From an uncultured Eubacterium sp. (GTDB lineage: Bacteria; Bacillota; Clostridia; Lachnospirales; CAG-274): DNA of 46,259 nucleotides. Below the pieces are notes generated by a model that had not been told where the DNA came from, searched no databases, and worked only from the letters and a program-made list of their open reading frames with translations. How positions within the stretch are numbered: position 1 is the first letter of the stretch; every line of letters begins with the position of its first letter. The stretch lies in NCBI GenBank assembly GCA_900551755.1, contig URXK01000012.1, positions 1-46,259 on the forward strand, read 5' to 3'. Made by a program: the position numbers and the translations under genes. This document shows positions 34,818-45,412 of the stretch, in pieces.

Positions 34818-35040
34818 TAATTAAAATATAATTCACAATTATGTTAAAAAATGTAGAATTATGGTTGTTTTGCATAAATTATATGGATAATTAGAGTTAA
34901 AAATTGTTAAAATAATATGGTTCTAATAAATTCAAAATTATGTTATAATATTACAAATGCTTGATAGGGTTTTCACAAAGCTATGGGAGCTTATTAAGCC
35001 TTTGGAGATGTTTATGTGACTTTGAAAGGAGAAACAAAAA
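34818..35040 (+). promoter_or_regulatory. pgk upstream region and structured leader
   Basis: An extended -10 (TGTTATAAT, near 34938-34946) has only a weak -35 match. The leader of about 85 nt contains short inverted repeats (AGCT...AGCT, GCTTATTAAGC, CAAAG/CTTTG). The translation start region 35021-35040, TTTGAAAGGAGAAACAAAAA, is repeated almost exactly before eno. Confidence 0.5.
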
Positions 35041-36249
35041 ATGTTAAACAAGAAAACAGTTGATGATTTACAGGTTAAGGGTAAGAATGTCCTTGTAAGA
35101 TGTGACTTTAATGTACCTTTACAAGATGGCGTTATTACTGATGAAAACAGAATCGTAGCTGCTTTACCTACAATTCAGAAGTTAATTTCTGAAGGTGCAA
35201 GAGTTATTCTCTGTTCACATTTAGGTAAGCCAAAGGAGCCTTCAGAGGAATTTTCATTAGCACCTGTTGCTAAGAGATTATCAGAAAAGCTTGGCAAGGA
35301 AGTAGTATTTGCTGCTGACAACGAGGTTGTTGGTCCTAACGCAAAGGCTGCTGTTGCTAATATGAAGGACGGAGATGTTGTTCTCCTTCAGAACACTAGA
35401 TTCCGTAAAGAAGAAACTAAGAATGGCGAAGAATTTAGCAAGGATTTAGCTTCTTTAGCTGATATTTATGTAAATGATGCTTTCGGTTCTTCTCACAGAG
35501 CACACTGCTCAACTGTTGGTGTTACTCAGTTTGTTAAGGAAGCTGCTGTTGGTTACCTTATGCAGAAGGAAATTGATTACCTTGGTAATGCTGTAAACAA
35601 CCCAGTTAGACCTTTTGTTGCTATTCTTGGTGGTGCTAAGGTTAGTGACAAGATTAATGTTATCAACAACTTACTTGAAAAGGTTGACACACTTATTATT
35701 GGTGGTGGTATGGCTTATACTTTCTTTAAGGCAATGGGCTATTCTATCGGTAAGAGCTTACTTGAAGCAGATAAGATGGACTATGCTTTAGAGATGATTA
35801 AGAAGGCAGAAGAAAAGGGCGTTAAGTTACTTCTTCCTATTGACACTGTTGTAGCTAAGGAATTTGGTGCAGGTAAGCCACATCACACAGTTAAAAGACC
35901 AACTAATCCAGCTGACCCATTCATCTCTGATGAAGAAGAAGGTTTTGATATTGGTGAAGAAACAAGAACTCTTTATGCAGAAACTTTAAAGACTGCTAAG
36001 ACTGTTGTTTGGAACGGACCTATGGGCGTATTTGAAATTCCTGATTACGCTGAAGGTACAAAGGCTGTTGCTCAGGCTTTAGCTGACATTGATGCAACAA
36101 CTATTATTGGTGGTGGTGACTCAGCTGCTGCTGTTAACCAGATGGGCTTTGGCGACAAGATGAGCCATATTTCTACTGGTGGTGGTGCTTCACTTGAATT
36201 CCTTGAAGGCAAGGAACTTCCTGGTGTTGCTGCTGCTCAGGATAAATAA
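35041..36249 (+). CDS. pgk: phosphoglycerate kinase
   Basis: A 402-residue cytoplasmic glycolytic kinase (1,3-bisphosphoglycerate + ADP <-> 3-phosphoglycerate + ATP). Family landmarks are [15 protein letters not shown] (substrate-binding arginine loop, about 15-29), [43 protein letters not shown] and the C-terminal [25 protein letters not shown] nucleotide loop. Length is normal. The AAAGGAG ribosome binding site lies in the leader shared with eno. Strong codon bias indicates high expression. The gap gene usually found in front is replaced by the hydratase. Confidence 0.97.
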   Translation: MLNKKTVDDLQVKGKNVLVRCDFNVPLQDGVITDENRIVAALPTIQKLISEGARVILCSHLGKPKEPSEEFSLAPVAKRLSEKLGKEVVFAADNEVVGPNAKAAVANMKDGDVVLLQNTRFRKEETKNGEEFSKDLASLADIYVNDAFGSSHRAHCSTVGVTQFVKEAAVGYLMQKEIDYLGNAVNNPVRPFVAILGGAKVSDKINVINNLLEKVDTLIIGGGMAYTFFKAMGYSIGKSLLEADKMDYALEMIKKAEEKGVKLLLPIDTVVAKEFGAGKPHHTVKRPTNPADPFISDEEEGFDIGEETRTLYAETLKTAKTVVWNGPMGVFEIPDYAEGTKAVAQALADIDATTIIGGGDSAAAVNQMGFGDKMSHISTGGGASLEFLEGKELPGVAAAQDK

Positions 36250-36305
36250 TTTTAACTTATAATTATTTACTGAAAAGATAATAAAATATTTTACTATTTT
36301 ATAAA

Positions 36306-36331
36306 AAGGCTGTTGAGATTTCAACAGCCTT
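36306..36331 (+). terminator. hairpin between pgk and tpiA
   Basis: A perfect 11-bp stem pairs AAGGCTGTTGA (36306-36316) with TCAACAGCCTT (36321-36331) around loop GATT. Only TTG follows instead of a T-run, so it may be a weak terminator, an attenuator or an mRNA-stabilising element. A second small hairpin (AGGAA...TTCCT) lies near 36354-36370. Confidence 0.6.
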
Positions 36332-36432
36332 GTAGTATAATTAGGTATATATAGGAAAATCATATTCCTGTGTATTTAGAAATACTTAGGTGTTTCTTCA
36401 CATATTAATTACATAGAGAGGGTGTAAATATT

Positions 36433-37185
36433 ATGAGAAAACGAATGGTTGCTGGAAACTGGAAGATGAATAAGACGCCAAGAGAGGCTGTTGACCTTGT
36501 TAATATGCTTAAGGATAAAATAGATAGAGAAAATGTAGATGTTGTTCTTTGTGTACCTGCTATCAACCTTATTGCAGTTGCAGAGTCTATTTTACATACA
36601 AATATTAAGCTTGGTGCTGAAAATTTACACTATGAAAACTGTGGTGCTTATACAGGTGAAACCTCTGCCACTATGCTTAAAGAAATTGGCGTTAAATATG
36701 TAATTGTCGGTCATTCAGAAAGAAGAAGTTACTTTAAGGAAAATGATGTTATTGTTAATAAAAAGGTTTTAAAAGCCTTTGAATATGGCATCATACCTAT
36801 TGTGTGTGTTGGCGAAACTCTTGAAGAAAGAGAAGATGGCATAACTATTGAAAAAATTAGAATTCAAGTTAAAAAGGCACTCAAAAATCTTACTGATAAG
36901 CAGGCTGAAAGTGTTGTTGTTGCTTATGAGCCTATTTGGGCAATTGGCACTGGTAAGCACGCTACAAATGACCAGGCACAGGAAATTTGCTTTGAAATCA
37001 GAAAGTGTATTGGCGAAATGTTCGGTGAAAAAATCGCTGAAAAAACAAGAATTCTTTATGGTGGCAGTGTAAATGGCAAGAATGCTAATGAGCTTTTTGC
37101 TATGCCTGATATTGACGGAGGTCTTGTTGGCGGTGCAAGTCTTAAGGAAGACTTTGCTAACATTGTTAATGTTGATGTTAAGTAA
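36433..37185 (+). CDS. tpiA: triosephosphate isomerase
   Basis: A 250-residue TIM-barrel enzyme interconverting DHAP and glyceraldehyde 3-phosphate. Catalytic landmarks are N-x-K in AGNWKMNKT (8-16), the catalytic His in [12 protein letters not shown], the catalytic Glu in [14 protein letters not shown] with the flexible lid loop, and the phosphate loop [10 protein letters not shown] / [19 protein letters not shown] precedes the ATG. gpmI follows after 34 bases, suggesting a shared transcript. Confidence 0.97.
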   Translation: MRKRMVAGNWKMNKTPREAVDLVNMLKDKIDRENVDVVLCVPAINLIAVAESILHTNIKLGAENLHYENCGAYTGETSATMLKEIGVKYVIVGHSERRSYFKENDVIVNKKVLKAFEYGIIPIVCVGETLEEREDGITIEKIRIQVKKALKNLTDKQAESVVVAYEPIWAIGTGKHATNDQAQEICFEIRKCIGEMFGEKIAEKTRILYGGSVNGKNANELFAMPDIDGGLVGGASLKEDFANIVNVDVK

Positions 37186-37219
37186 TTTTTGCTAAGAAAC
37201 AAAAGGAGAAAAAACAAAA

Positions 37220-38761
37220 ATGAGTAAAAAAACTACTGTTTTAATGATTTTAGATGGCTTTGGTCTTAATGACAAGGTTGAAGGCAATGCTGTTAAGCAG
37301 GCTAAGACTCCTGTTATTGACAAACTTATGGCAGATTACCCTTTTGCTAAGGGTTATGCAAGTGGTTTAGCTGTTGGTTTACCAGATGGTCAGATGGGTA
37401 ACTCTGAAGTTGGTCACCTTAATATGGGTGCTGGTAGAATTATTTATCAGGACTTAACTAAGATTACTAAGGCTATTGAAGATGGAGATTTCTTTACAAA
37501 CGAAGCATTACTTGATGCTGTTAAGAACTGCAAGGAAAATAATTCTGCACTTCATTTATTTGGTTTACTTTCACCAGGTGGTGTTCACAGTCATTTAAGT
37601 CACGTTTATGCTTTAGTAAAACTTGCTAAGGATAATGGACTTGAAAATGTGTTTGTTCATTGTTTCCTTGATGGTAGAGATACTCCTCCAGCATCTGCAA
37701 GAGGCTTTATTGCTGAGCTTGAAAACAAGATGAAGGAAATTGGCGTAGGTAAGGTTGCTACTATTTCTGGTAGATACTATGCTATGGATAGAGATAATAG
37801 ATGGGATAGAGTTGAAAAGGCATATAATGCTATGGTTCTTGGTCAGGGCGATACTGCTAATTCTGCTGATGAGTGTATGGCTACATCTTATGGCAAGGAA
37901 GTTTATGATGAGTTTGTTGTTCCTTGTGTAATTCAGGAAAATGGTGCTCCTGTAGCAACTATTAAAGAAAATGATTCTATTATTTTCTTTAACTTTAGAC
38001 CTGATAGAGCAAGAGAAATCACAAGATGTTTCTGTGATGTTGATTTTAAGGGTTTTGAAAGAGCTAATGGCTACTTCCCTGTTAAGTTTGTTTGCTTCAC
38101 TGACTATGATGTAACTATTGAAAATAAGGAAGTTGCATTTAAGAAGGAATCTATTAACAATACTTTAGGCGAATACCTTGCAAACAAGGGCTTAAAGCAG
38201 GCTAGAATTGCTGAAACAGAAAAGTATGCTCACGTTACATTCTTCTTTAATGGTGGTGTAGAAGAACCAAATGAAGGCGAAGAAAGAATACTTGTTCCTT
38301 CTCCAAAGGTTGCAACTTATGACTTACAGCCAGAAATGAGTGCTTTAGCTGTAACTGATAAGCTTGTTAATGCTATTGAAAGCGAAAAGTATGATGTAAT
38401 TATTATTAACTATGCTAACCCTGATATGGTTGGTCATACTGGTATTATGGACGCCGCTATTAAGGCTGTTGAAACAGTTGATACTTGTGTTGGTAAGGTT
38501 GTTGATACTCTTATTAAACACGGCGGTCAAATGTTCCTTTGTGCTGACCACGGTAATAGTGACCAGCTTGTTGATTATGAAACAGGCAAGCCTTTTACTG
38601 CTCATACTACTAATCCTGTTCCATTTATTATTATTAATTGCTCTAAGGCTAAGGGAATTATGGAAGATGGTAAACTTTGTGACATTGCTCCAACTTTACT
38701 TGATATGATGGATTTAGAGCAGCCTAAGGAAATGACTGGTCATTCTTTACTTGTAAAATAA
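37220..38761 (+). CDS. gpmI: 2,3-bisphosphoglycerate-independent phosphoglycerate mutase
   Basis: A 513-residue Mn-dependent mutase of the alkaline phosphatase superfamily (3-PG <-> 2-PG). It opens with LMILDGFGL (metal Asp), then GNSEVGHLNMGAGR with the catalytic Ser. HCFLDGRDTPP, ISGRYYAMDRDNRWDR and the C-terminal metal-binding NYANPDMVGHTG and CADHGNSDQ segments are all intact. Length is normal for GpmI. AAAAGGAG precedes the ATG. It shares strong codon bias with tpiA and pgk. Confidence 0.97.
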   Translation: MSKKTTVLMILDGFGLNDKVEGNAVKQAKTPVIDKLMADYPFAKGYASGLAVGLPDGQMGNSEVGHLNMGAGRIIYQDLTKITKAIEDGDFFTNEALLDAVKNCKENNSALHLFGLLSPGGVHSHLSHVYALVKLAKDNGLENVFVHCFLDGRDTPPASARGFIAELENKMKEIGVGKVATISGRYYAMDRDNRWDRVEKAYNAMVLGQGDTANSADECMATSYGKEVYDEFVVPCVIQENGAPVATIKENDSIIFFNFRPDRAREITRCFCDVDFKGFERANGYFPVKFVCFTDYDVTIENKEVAFKKESINNTLGEYLANKGLKQARIAETEKYAHVTFFFNGGVEEPNEGEERILVPSPKVATYDLQPEMSALAVTDKLVNAIESEKYDVIIINYANPDMVGHTGIMDAAIKAVETVDTCVGKVVDTLIKHGGQMFLCADHGNSDQLVDYETGKPFTAHTTNPVPFIIINCSKAKGIMEDGKLCDIAPTLLDMMDLEQPKEMTGHSLLVK

Positions 38762-38850
38762 TTGTTTTTTAGTAGTTTAAATTAATTTTAAATAAATTTA
38801 ATAAAAATTTGTTATATTTTTGTAGATTTTTTTTACAAAATAGGTTATAA

Positions 38851-40224
<1,374 letters not shown>

Positions 40225-40242
40225 TTTATAAAATAACTTTTC

Positions 40243-40271
40243 AGCTGCCGTATTTTTGCGGCAGCTTTTTT
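40243..40271 (+). terminator. terminator after eno
   Basis: A perfect 8-bp GC-rich stem pairs AGCTGCCG (40243-40250) with CGGCAGCT (40259-40266) around an 8-nt loop. A run of T to 40271 follows. Confidence 0.92.
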
Positions 40272-40288
40272 ATGTAAATTTTAATTTT

Positions 40289-40313
40289 TATGTTATAATA
40301 AATATATAACATA
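40289..40313. promoter_or_regulatory. inverted repeat over the -10 box of the FAD oxidoreductase gene
   Basis: TATGTTATA (40289-40297) and TATAACATA (40305-40313) are perfect 9-bp inverted arms. The left arm contains the extended -10 TGTTATAAT. A repressor could bind here; the -35 is weak. Confidence 0.4.
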
Positions 40314-40331
40314 ATAGAGAGGAAGATTTTT

Positions 40332-41717
40332 ATGAGTGAAAAGGTTGTAATTGTTGGTGCAGGTCCTGCCGGTATATTTACAGCATTAGAAATGCTTAAA
40401 AATGGCACTAAAAAGGAAATTGTAATTATTGAAAAAGGTGCTTCTGTTGAAAATAGACATTGTCCTAAAAGCAAAACAGGTCATTGTATGAATTGTAAGC
40501 CTTATTGTCATATAACTACAGGTTTTTCCGGTGCTGGAGCTTTTTCTGATGGAAAATTATCATTAAGTTATGAAGTTGGTGGTGATTTGCCTAGTCTTGT
40601 TGGTGAAGATGTTGTGCAAGAAACTATTAATTACACTGACAAAATATATATTGACTTTGGTGCTGATGAACATATAGAGGGTGTTGGAAATAGCGAGGCT
40701 GTAAAGGATATTAGAAAAAGAGCTATTAAAGCTGGTTTAAAACTTGTAGATTGTCCTATTAGACATTTAGGCACTGAAAAGGCACAGGAAATTTATTTTT
40801 CGATTGAAAAATACCTTATTAACAATGGTGTTAATGTAATGTTTGGCTATGAATGTGTTAATCTTGTTTTAGATGACGATGTCTGTAAGGGTATAATTGT
40901 TAGAAAGAACAATGAAGAATATAAAATAATGGCCGATAGTATTGTTGTTGCGGCTGGCAGACGAGGTGCTGATTGGTTAGAAAAAATTTGTGCAGAACAT
41001 AGCATTGCTCATCAACCAGGTACAGTTGATATTGGTGTTAGAGTTGAAGTTAGAAACGAAGTTATGGAAACTGTTAATAAGGTGCTTTATGAGTCAAAAC
41101 TTATTGGTTATCCTAAGCCTTTTAAGAATAAGGTAAGAACATTCTGCCAAAATCCAGGCGGTTTTGTTAGTCAGGAAAACTATGATAATAATTTGGCTGT
41201 TGTTAATGGTCATTCATATAAGGATTTAAAGACAGACAATACTAATGTTGCTATATTATGTTCTCATAATTTTAATGAACCCTTTAATCAGCCTATAGAG
41301 TATGCTCAAAAGGTAGGAGAGCTTACTAATATGTTGGGTGCTGGTCACATACTTGTTCAGCGTTTTGGTGATATATTAGATGGTAAAAGAACTTGGCAAA
41401 GAGAACTTTCTAGGTCAAATTTGAAACCAACCTTACCTGATGCTGTTGCTGGTGATATTACTGCTGCTATGCCTTATAGAGCTATGATGAATATTATTAA
41501 TTTTATACAGGCTGTAGACAAGGTTGTGCCTGGCTTTGCTTCTGATGAAACATTGCTGTATTCTCCGGAGCTTAAGTTTTATAGTAATAGAATAAAGATG
41601 GATAAGGATTTTAATACTAATGTAAAAAATCTTTATTGTTTAGGCGATTCTAGTGGCTGGACTAGAGGTCTTATGATGGCATCTGTTATGGGTGTGCTTA
41701 TGGGAAGAAAATTGTAG
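40332..41717 (+). CDS. NAD(P)/FAD-dependent oxidoreductase
   Basis: A 461-residue flavoprotein. The N-terminal dinucleotide-binding motif is VVIVGAGPAGIFTALEML (4-21), with a second ADP-binding feature ending VIIEKG. A cysteine-rich segment RHCPKSKTGHCMNCKPYCHITTG follows (about residues 42-65), and FSGAGAFSDGKL is typical of the family of FAD-dependent dehydrogenases common in Firmicutes. The C-terminal part has LYCLGDSSGWTRGLMMASVMG, the usual FAD-closing segment. The reaction is unknown. AGAGGAAG precedes the ATG. It is probably monocistronic, between the eno terminator and a folded element before hemW. Confidence 0.82.
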   Translation: MSEKVVIVGAGPAGIFTALEMLKNGTKKEIVIIEKGASVENRHCPKSKTGHCMNCKPYCHITTGFSGAGAFSDGKLSLSYEVGGDLPSLVGEDVVQETINYTDKIYIDFGADEHIEGVGNSEAVKDIRKRAIKAGLKLVDCPIRHLGTEKAQEIYFSIEKYLINNGVNVMFGYECVNLVLDDDVCKGIIVRKNNEEYKIMADSIVVAAGRRGADWLEKICAEHSIAHQPGTVDIGVRVEVRNEVMETVNKVLYESKLIGYPKPFKNKVRTFCQNPGGFVSQENYDNNLAVVNGHSYKDLKTDNTNVAILCSHNFNEPFNQPIEYAQKVGELTNMLGAGHILVQRFGDILDGKRTWQRELSRSNLKPTLPDAVAGDITAAMPYRAMMNIINFIQAVDKVVPGFASDETLLYSPELKFYSNRIKMDKDFNTNVKNLYCLGDSSGWTRGLMMASVMGVLMGRKL

Positions 41718-41725
41718 ATTGCTTA

Positions 41726-41799
41726 GGAAACCCCTTAAGTCAGCTAGTTGATAGCTTGGAGTTATATATTTACATTATAAGGTTGACTAAAGGGTTTCC
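41726..41799 (+). ncRNA. folded intergenic element, candidate structured RNA or terminator
   Basis: GGAAACCC (41726-41733) pairs with GGGTTTCC (41792-41799). The pairing continues inwards with TT...AGTCA against TGACT...AA, with one mismatch and one bulge, giving about 15 bp. Inside lies a small hairpin GCTA-gttga-TAGC (41743-41755) and an AT-rich arm. ATTTTTATAT follows the closing stem. It could be a long-stemmed terminator for the preceding gene or a multibranch RNA upstream of hemW. I match it to no known riboswitch. Confidence 0.45.
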
Positions 41800-41845
41800 A
41801 ATTTTTATATTATACAATCAACAATTTGAGGCAAAGGAGAAATTT

Positions 41846-42922
41846 ATGATTTCGTTATATATACACATACCATTTTGCAAAAGCAAATGTAAATATTGTG
41901 ATTTTTTGAGTTTTCCAAATACAGAATATATGGATAATTACAAAAGAGCATTGCTTAGTGAAATTAATAGCTTTGATTTTAATGAGCCTATTAAAAGTAT
42001 ATTTATTGGTGGGGGTACACCATCAATAATTGATAGCAGTGTTATAGTAGAAATTATGGAAAGTGTAAAAAATCATTCCATTGATAAAAATGCAGAAATA
42101 ACAATTGAGGCAAATCCTGGCACTCTTACAGAGGATAAGTTAAAAGCATACAGAGAATGTGGTATCAACAGAATAAGTATGGGTTTACAGGCTTGGCAAA
42201 ATGATTTGCTTAAAAAGCTAGGAAGAATACATACTAAAGATGAATTTTTGCACAGCTTCAATATGGCAAAAAAATATTTTGATAACATAAATGTTGACCT
42301 TATGTTTTCACTTCCAGACCAAACAATGGATATGTGGCTTGAAACTCTTGAAAATGTAACAAAATTAAAGCCTCAGCATATTTCAGCATATAGTTTGATT
42401 GTTGAGGAGGGTACTCCTTTTTATACAATGGATTTGAATTTGCCTGATGAAGAAACTGATAGAAAAATGTATCACACTGCCATTGATTTTCTTGAAAACA
42501 AAGGTTATCATCAATATGAAATATCTAATTTTGCACAAAAGGGCAGAGAGTCTGTGCATAACTGTGTATATTGGCAGAGGGGGAATTACAAAGGCTTTGG
42601 CTTAGGTGCTGCTAGTTTAATAAACAATATAAGATATAAAAATACAGAAAATATTGATGATTATATAAATGGTGTCACTATAGTTGAAAAAGATATTATT
42701 GACATTGATGACCAGATGGCAGAATATATGTTCCTTGGTTTAAGAATGAAAAATGGTGTGTCAATTTCTCAATTTAAAAAAGAATTTAATATTGATTTGC
42801 TTGAAAAATATAAAAATGTAATTGACAATTATAAGGAATTTATAATTGTTGACAAAGACAGAATTAGTCTTACTACAGACGGATTTGACATTTCCAATAT
42901 GATATTTACAGATATGCTTTAA
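41846..42922 (+). CDS. hemW: HemW, radical SAM heme chaperone
   Basis: A 358-residue radical SAM protein. The ATG at 41846 is used because AAAGGAGAA precedes it; an upstream in-frame ATG at 41756 lies in the folded element. The SAM-cluster motif CKSKCKYC starts at residue 11 (HIPFCKSKCKYCDF), then IFIGGGTPSII, ANPGTL and RISMGLQAWQNDLLKKLGR. The C-terminal HemW-type domain has HNCVYWQRGNYKGFGLGAAS. It lacks the extra N-terminal cysteine typical of true HemN, as HemW proteins do. HemW binds heme and delivers it to apoproteins; it is often misnamed coproporphyrinogen oxidase. Confidence 0.9.
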   Translation: MISLYIHIPFCKSKCKYCDFLSFPNTEYMDNYKRALLSEINSFDFNEPIKSIFIGGGTPSIIDSSVIVEIMESVKNHSIDKNAEITIEANPGTLTEDKLKAYRECGINRISMGLQAWQNDLLKKLGRIHTKDEFLHSFNMAKKYFDNINVDLMFSLPDQTMDMWLETLENVTKLKPQHISAYSLIVEEGTPFYTMDLNLPDEETDRKMYHTAIDFLENKGYHQYEISNFAQKGRESVHNCVYWQRGNYKGFGLGAASLINNIRYKNTENIDDYINGVTIVEKDIIDIDDQMAEYMFLGLRMKNGVSISQFKKEFNIDLLEKYKNVIDNYKEFIIVDKDRISLTTDGFDISNMIFTDML

Positions 42923-42925
42923 TTG

Positions 42926-42961
42926 TTGCACATATTACAGAGTTGTAATATGTGCAATTTT
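42926..42961 (+). terminator. terminator after hemW
   Basis: A perfect 13-bp stem pairs TTGCACATATTAC (42926-42938) with GTAATATGTGCAA (42945-42957) around a 6-nt loop. Four T follow. Confidence 0.85.
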
Positions 42962-43074
42962 ACTAAATAAATAAAAAATCACAAAAAATAAAAGGAAATT
43001 TATGTATTTTGTTGAATATAGATATTTATAAGATACAAAAATATTGTGCAAAAGATTTAAAAATGATTTATAAA

Positions 43075-43103
43075 TCGACACGATATAGTTAATTATGTAT
43101 AAA
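43075..43103 (+). promoter_or_regulatory. promoter of the EF-G paralogue gene
   Basis: TCGACA (43075-43080) and TATAAA (43098-43103) are 17 bp apart, ending 23 bases before the ATG. A GGGGTGAT ribosome binding site follows. Confidence 0.55.
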
Positions 43104-43126
43104 AATTATTTATGGGGTGATATTTT

Positions 43127-45211
43127 ATGAGGAATTATTCAGCAGACCAAATTAGAAATGTGGCTGTCCTTGGCCACAGCGGATGTGGTAAAACAACTAT
43201 TGTTGAGGCTTGTTTACATGTTAGCGGTGGCTCTAAGAGATTTGGTAGAATTGAAGAAGGTAATACAGTAAGTGATTATGACCCAGAGGAAATTAAGAGA
43301 AAAGTTTCCATTAGTTCATCAATTATTCCTGTTGAGTGGCTTGATGAAAAAATTAATTTTATTGACACTCCTGGTTATTTCGACTTTGTAGGTGAAGTTA
43401 AAGAGGCTTTGGCTGTAGCAGACCTTGCTCTTATTGTTGTTGATGGTAAAGCTGGTGTTCAGGTTGGTACTGAAAAGGCTTGGGAAATGGCTACAGAAGC
43501 TAATTTGCCTAAAATGATTATTGTCAATGGTATGGACGATGAAAATGCTAATTGGTCTGAAGTTTGTGAGGCTTTAAAGCAGAATTTTGGCAAGAGTATA
43601 GCACCTATTCAGGTTCCTTTCTATGAAGATGGCAAATATGTAGGCTTTGTAAATGCAATTAGAAGAAAAGCAAGAAAGTTTGAAAACGGTCTTGTTGAGC
43701 CTTGCGATATGCCATCTGGTATGGAGGACGAGGTTGAAACAATCAGAAATATGATTGAAGAAGCTGTTGCTGAAACTGATGACGAATTAATGGAAAAGTT
43801 TTTCGCTGAGGAAAGCTTTACAGAGGACGAAATCCATAAGGGTATTAATATCGGTATTGTAGACGGTAGTGTTACACCTGTTGTTTCAAGTTCAGCTATT
43901 ACTACTCTTGGTATTAGAGTATTAATGAACTCTATTAACAAGTTTTTACCTCCTACAAATAAGGTTAGACCTACTATGGAGGCTATTAATCCAAAAACTG
44001 ACGATTTTGTTGAAATTAACTGTGATGAAAATGAACCAGCATCTGCTTTTGTATTTAAGACAATTTCTGACCCTTATGTTGGTAGATTAAGTGTATTTAA
44101 GGTTTGCAGTGGTGTAATTAAAAAGGATACAATGCTTAAAAATGTAAACAAAAATATTGCTGAAAAAATCGGCAAGGTTTACATTGTAAGAGGTAAGGAA
44201 CAGATTGAAATTGACAGACTTAATGCTGGTGATATTGGTGCTGTAGCTAAACTTCAGAACACTAGCACTAATGATACTTTGGCATCTCCAGATAGACCTG
44301 TACAGATGACAGCTATTGATTTCCCAACACCTTATCTTTCAAAGGGTATCAAGCCTAAAACTAAGGGTGATGAGGATAAGTTAGCTGGTGCTGTAGCTAA
44401 GATGCTTGAAGAAGACAAGACTCTTGATTTTAAGGTTGATAAGGAAACTAAGCAGTCTATTATTACTGGTGTTGGTGAATCTCATATTGATGTATTTGTA
44501 AATAAACTTAAGAATAGATACAAGATTGAAGTTGAGCTTGCTGAACCTATTATTCCTCACAGAGAAATGATAAAGAGTAAGGAACAGATTAGATATAAGC
44601 ATAAGAAGCAGTCTGGCGGTGGCGGTCAGTATGGCGATGTTGAAATTATATTTGAGCCTAGTGGTGATATGACTACTCCTTATATTTTTGAAGAACAGAT
44701 TTTTGGTGGTGCTGTACCTAAACAGTATTTCCCAGCTGTTGAAAAGGGCTTACAGGAGTGTGTTAAGGCTGGTCCACTTGCTGGTTATCCAGTAGTTGGT
44801 ATTAAGGCTACACTTGTTGATGGTTCTTACCACCCTGTTGACTCTAATGAAGTTTCATTTAAGATGGCAGCTATTGGTGCTTTCAAGGAAGCATTTAAGA
44901 AGGCTAAATCTGCAATTATGGAGCCTATTAACACTGTTGAAGTTGTAGTTCCAGATAGCTACACTGGTGATGTAATGGGTGACTTAAATAAGAGAAGAGG
45001 TCGTATACTTGGTATGGAATCTAAGTATGGCAAACAGCATATTACAGCTGAAGTTCCTGCTTATGAAATGCTTAAGTATGCTACTGATTTAAGAAGTATG
45101 ACTCAGGGTAGAGGAGATTTTACTATGGAATTTGCTCGCTTTGAAGAAGCCCCTCACGATGTTCAGGAAAAGGTTATTGCTAAGAGAAATAGTGCAACTG
45201 AGGGCAAGTAA
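43127..45211 (+). CDS. elongation factor G paralogue (EF-G2-like GTPase)
   Basis: A 694-residue translational GTPase with EF-G domain order: G domain (1 to ~270), beta-barrel II, then domains III-V ending about 680. The P-loop is GHSGCGKTT (16-24). The switch-II motif is DTPGY (80-84), so the catalytic His of EF-G and EF-Tu is Tyr. The G4 guanine-specificity motif is N134-G-M-D137 instead of NKxD. These features, and VVDGKAGVQVGTEK in place of the usual region, mark the EF-G2/EF-G-like paralogue, not the main fusA. QSGGGGQYGDV and KRRGRILGME are conserved EF-G domain IV/V segments. It is monocistronic, with its own promoter and terminator. The function of this subgroup is not settled. Confidence 0.88.
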   Translation: MRNYSADQIRNVAVLGHSGCGKTTIVEACLHVSGGSKRFGRIEEGNTVSDYDPEEIKRKVSISSSIIPVEWLDEKINFIDTPGYFDFVGEVKEALAVADLALIVVDGKAGVQVGTEKAWEMATEANLPKMIIVNGMDDENANWSEVCEALKQNFGKSIAPIQVPFYEDGKYVGFVNAIRRKARKFENGLVEPCDMPSGMEDEVETIRNMIEEAVAETDDELMEKFFAEESFTEDEIHKGINIGIVDGSVTPVVSSSAITTLGIRVLMNSINKFLPPTNKVRPTMEAINPKTDDFVEINCDENEPASAFVFKTISDPYVGRLSVFKVCSGVIKKDTMLKNVNKNIAEKIGKVYIVRGKEQIEIDRLNAGDIGAVAKLQNTSTNDTLASPDRPVQMTAIDFPTPYLSKGIKPKTKGDEDKLAGAVAKMLEEDKTLDFKVDKETKQSIITGVGESHIDVFVNKLKNRYKIEVELAEPIIPHREMIKSKEQIRYKHKKQSGGGGQYGDVEIIFEPSGDMTTPYIFEEQIFGGAVPKQYFPAVEKGLQECVKAGPLAGYPVVGIKATLVDGSYHPVDSNEVSFKMAAIGAFKEAFKKAKSAIMEPINTVEVVVPDSYTGDVMGDLNKRRGRILGMESKYGKQHITAEVPAYEMLKYATDLRSMTQGRGDFTMEFARFEEAPHDVQEKVIAKRNSATEGK

Positions 45212-45251
45212 TTTAGTTTTTCCGTTTTTGTTTTTTTGTTTCTTTTTTTCA

Positions 45252-45287
45252 AAAATCCCCTTACAGAATTTTCTGTAAGGGGATTTT
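45252..45287. terminator. strong bidirectional terminator
   Basis: A perfect 17-bp stem pairs AAAATCCCCTTACAGAA (45252-45268) with TTCTGTAAGGGGATTTT (45271-45287) around a 2-nt TT centre. A- and T-rich flanks suit both strands. Confidence 0.9.
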
Positions 45288-45360
45288 AAATGTTATTGTT
45301 TTAAATTGCTTATTTACAGTATAAATAGAAATTAGTATTTGTGATAATATGGTATTAAAT

Positions 45361-45392
45361 AAAGCTAGGCTATTAGTAATAGACTAGCTTTT
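45361..45392. terminator. second hairpin between convergent genes, likely CarD terminator
   Basis: AAAGCTAG-g-CTATT pairs with AATAG-a-CTAGCTTT around loop AGT with one internal mismatch. On the minus strand it lies just after the carD stop. T-rich sequence flanks it on the plus-strand side. Confidence 0.65.
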
Positions 45393-45412
45393 ATTGTAAA
45401 TTATTTGCATAA

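Noticed and set aside
38412..38708. 98-codon + strand frame inside gpmI
   Set aside because: Off-frame Leu/Ile-rich shadow of the mutase gene.
41846..42922. Oxygen-independent coproporphyrinogen III oxidase (HemN)
   Set aside because: Short N-terminus and sequence blocks fit HemW; no heme-synthesis genes are adjacent.
43621..43941. 106-codon open frame on the minus strand
   Set aside because: It lies entirely within the EF-G paralogue gene; Ser/Ile-rich composition is the complement of its coding strand.
43127..45211. Main elongation factor G (fusA)
   Set aside because: It has DTPGY and NGMD instead of DTPGH and NKxD, and lacks the usual rpsL-rpsG-tuf neighbourhood.
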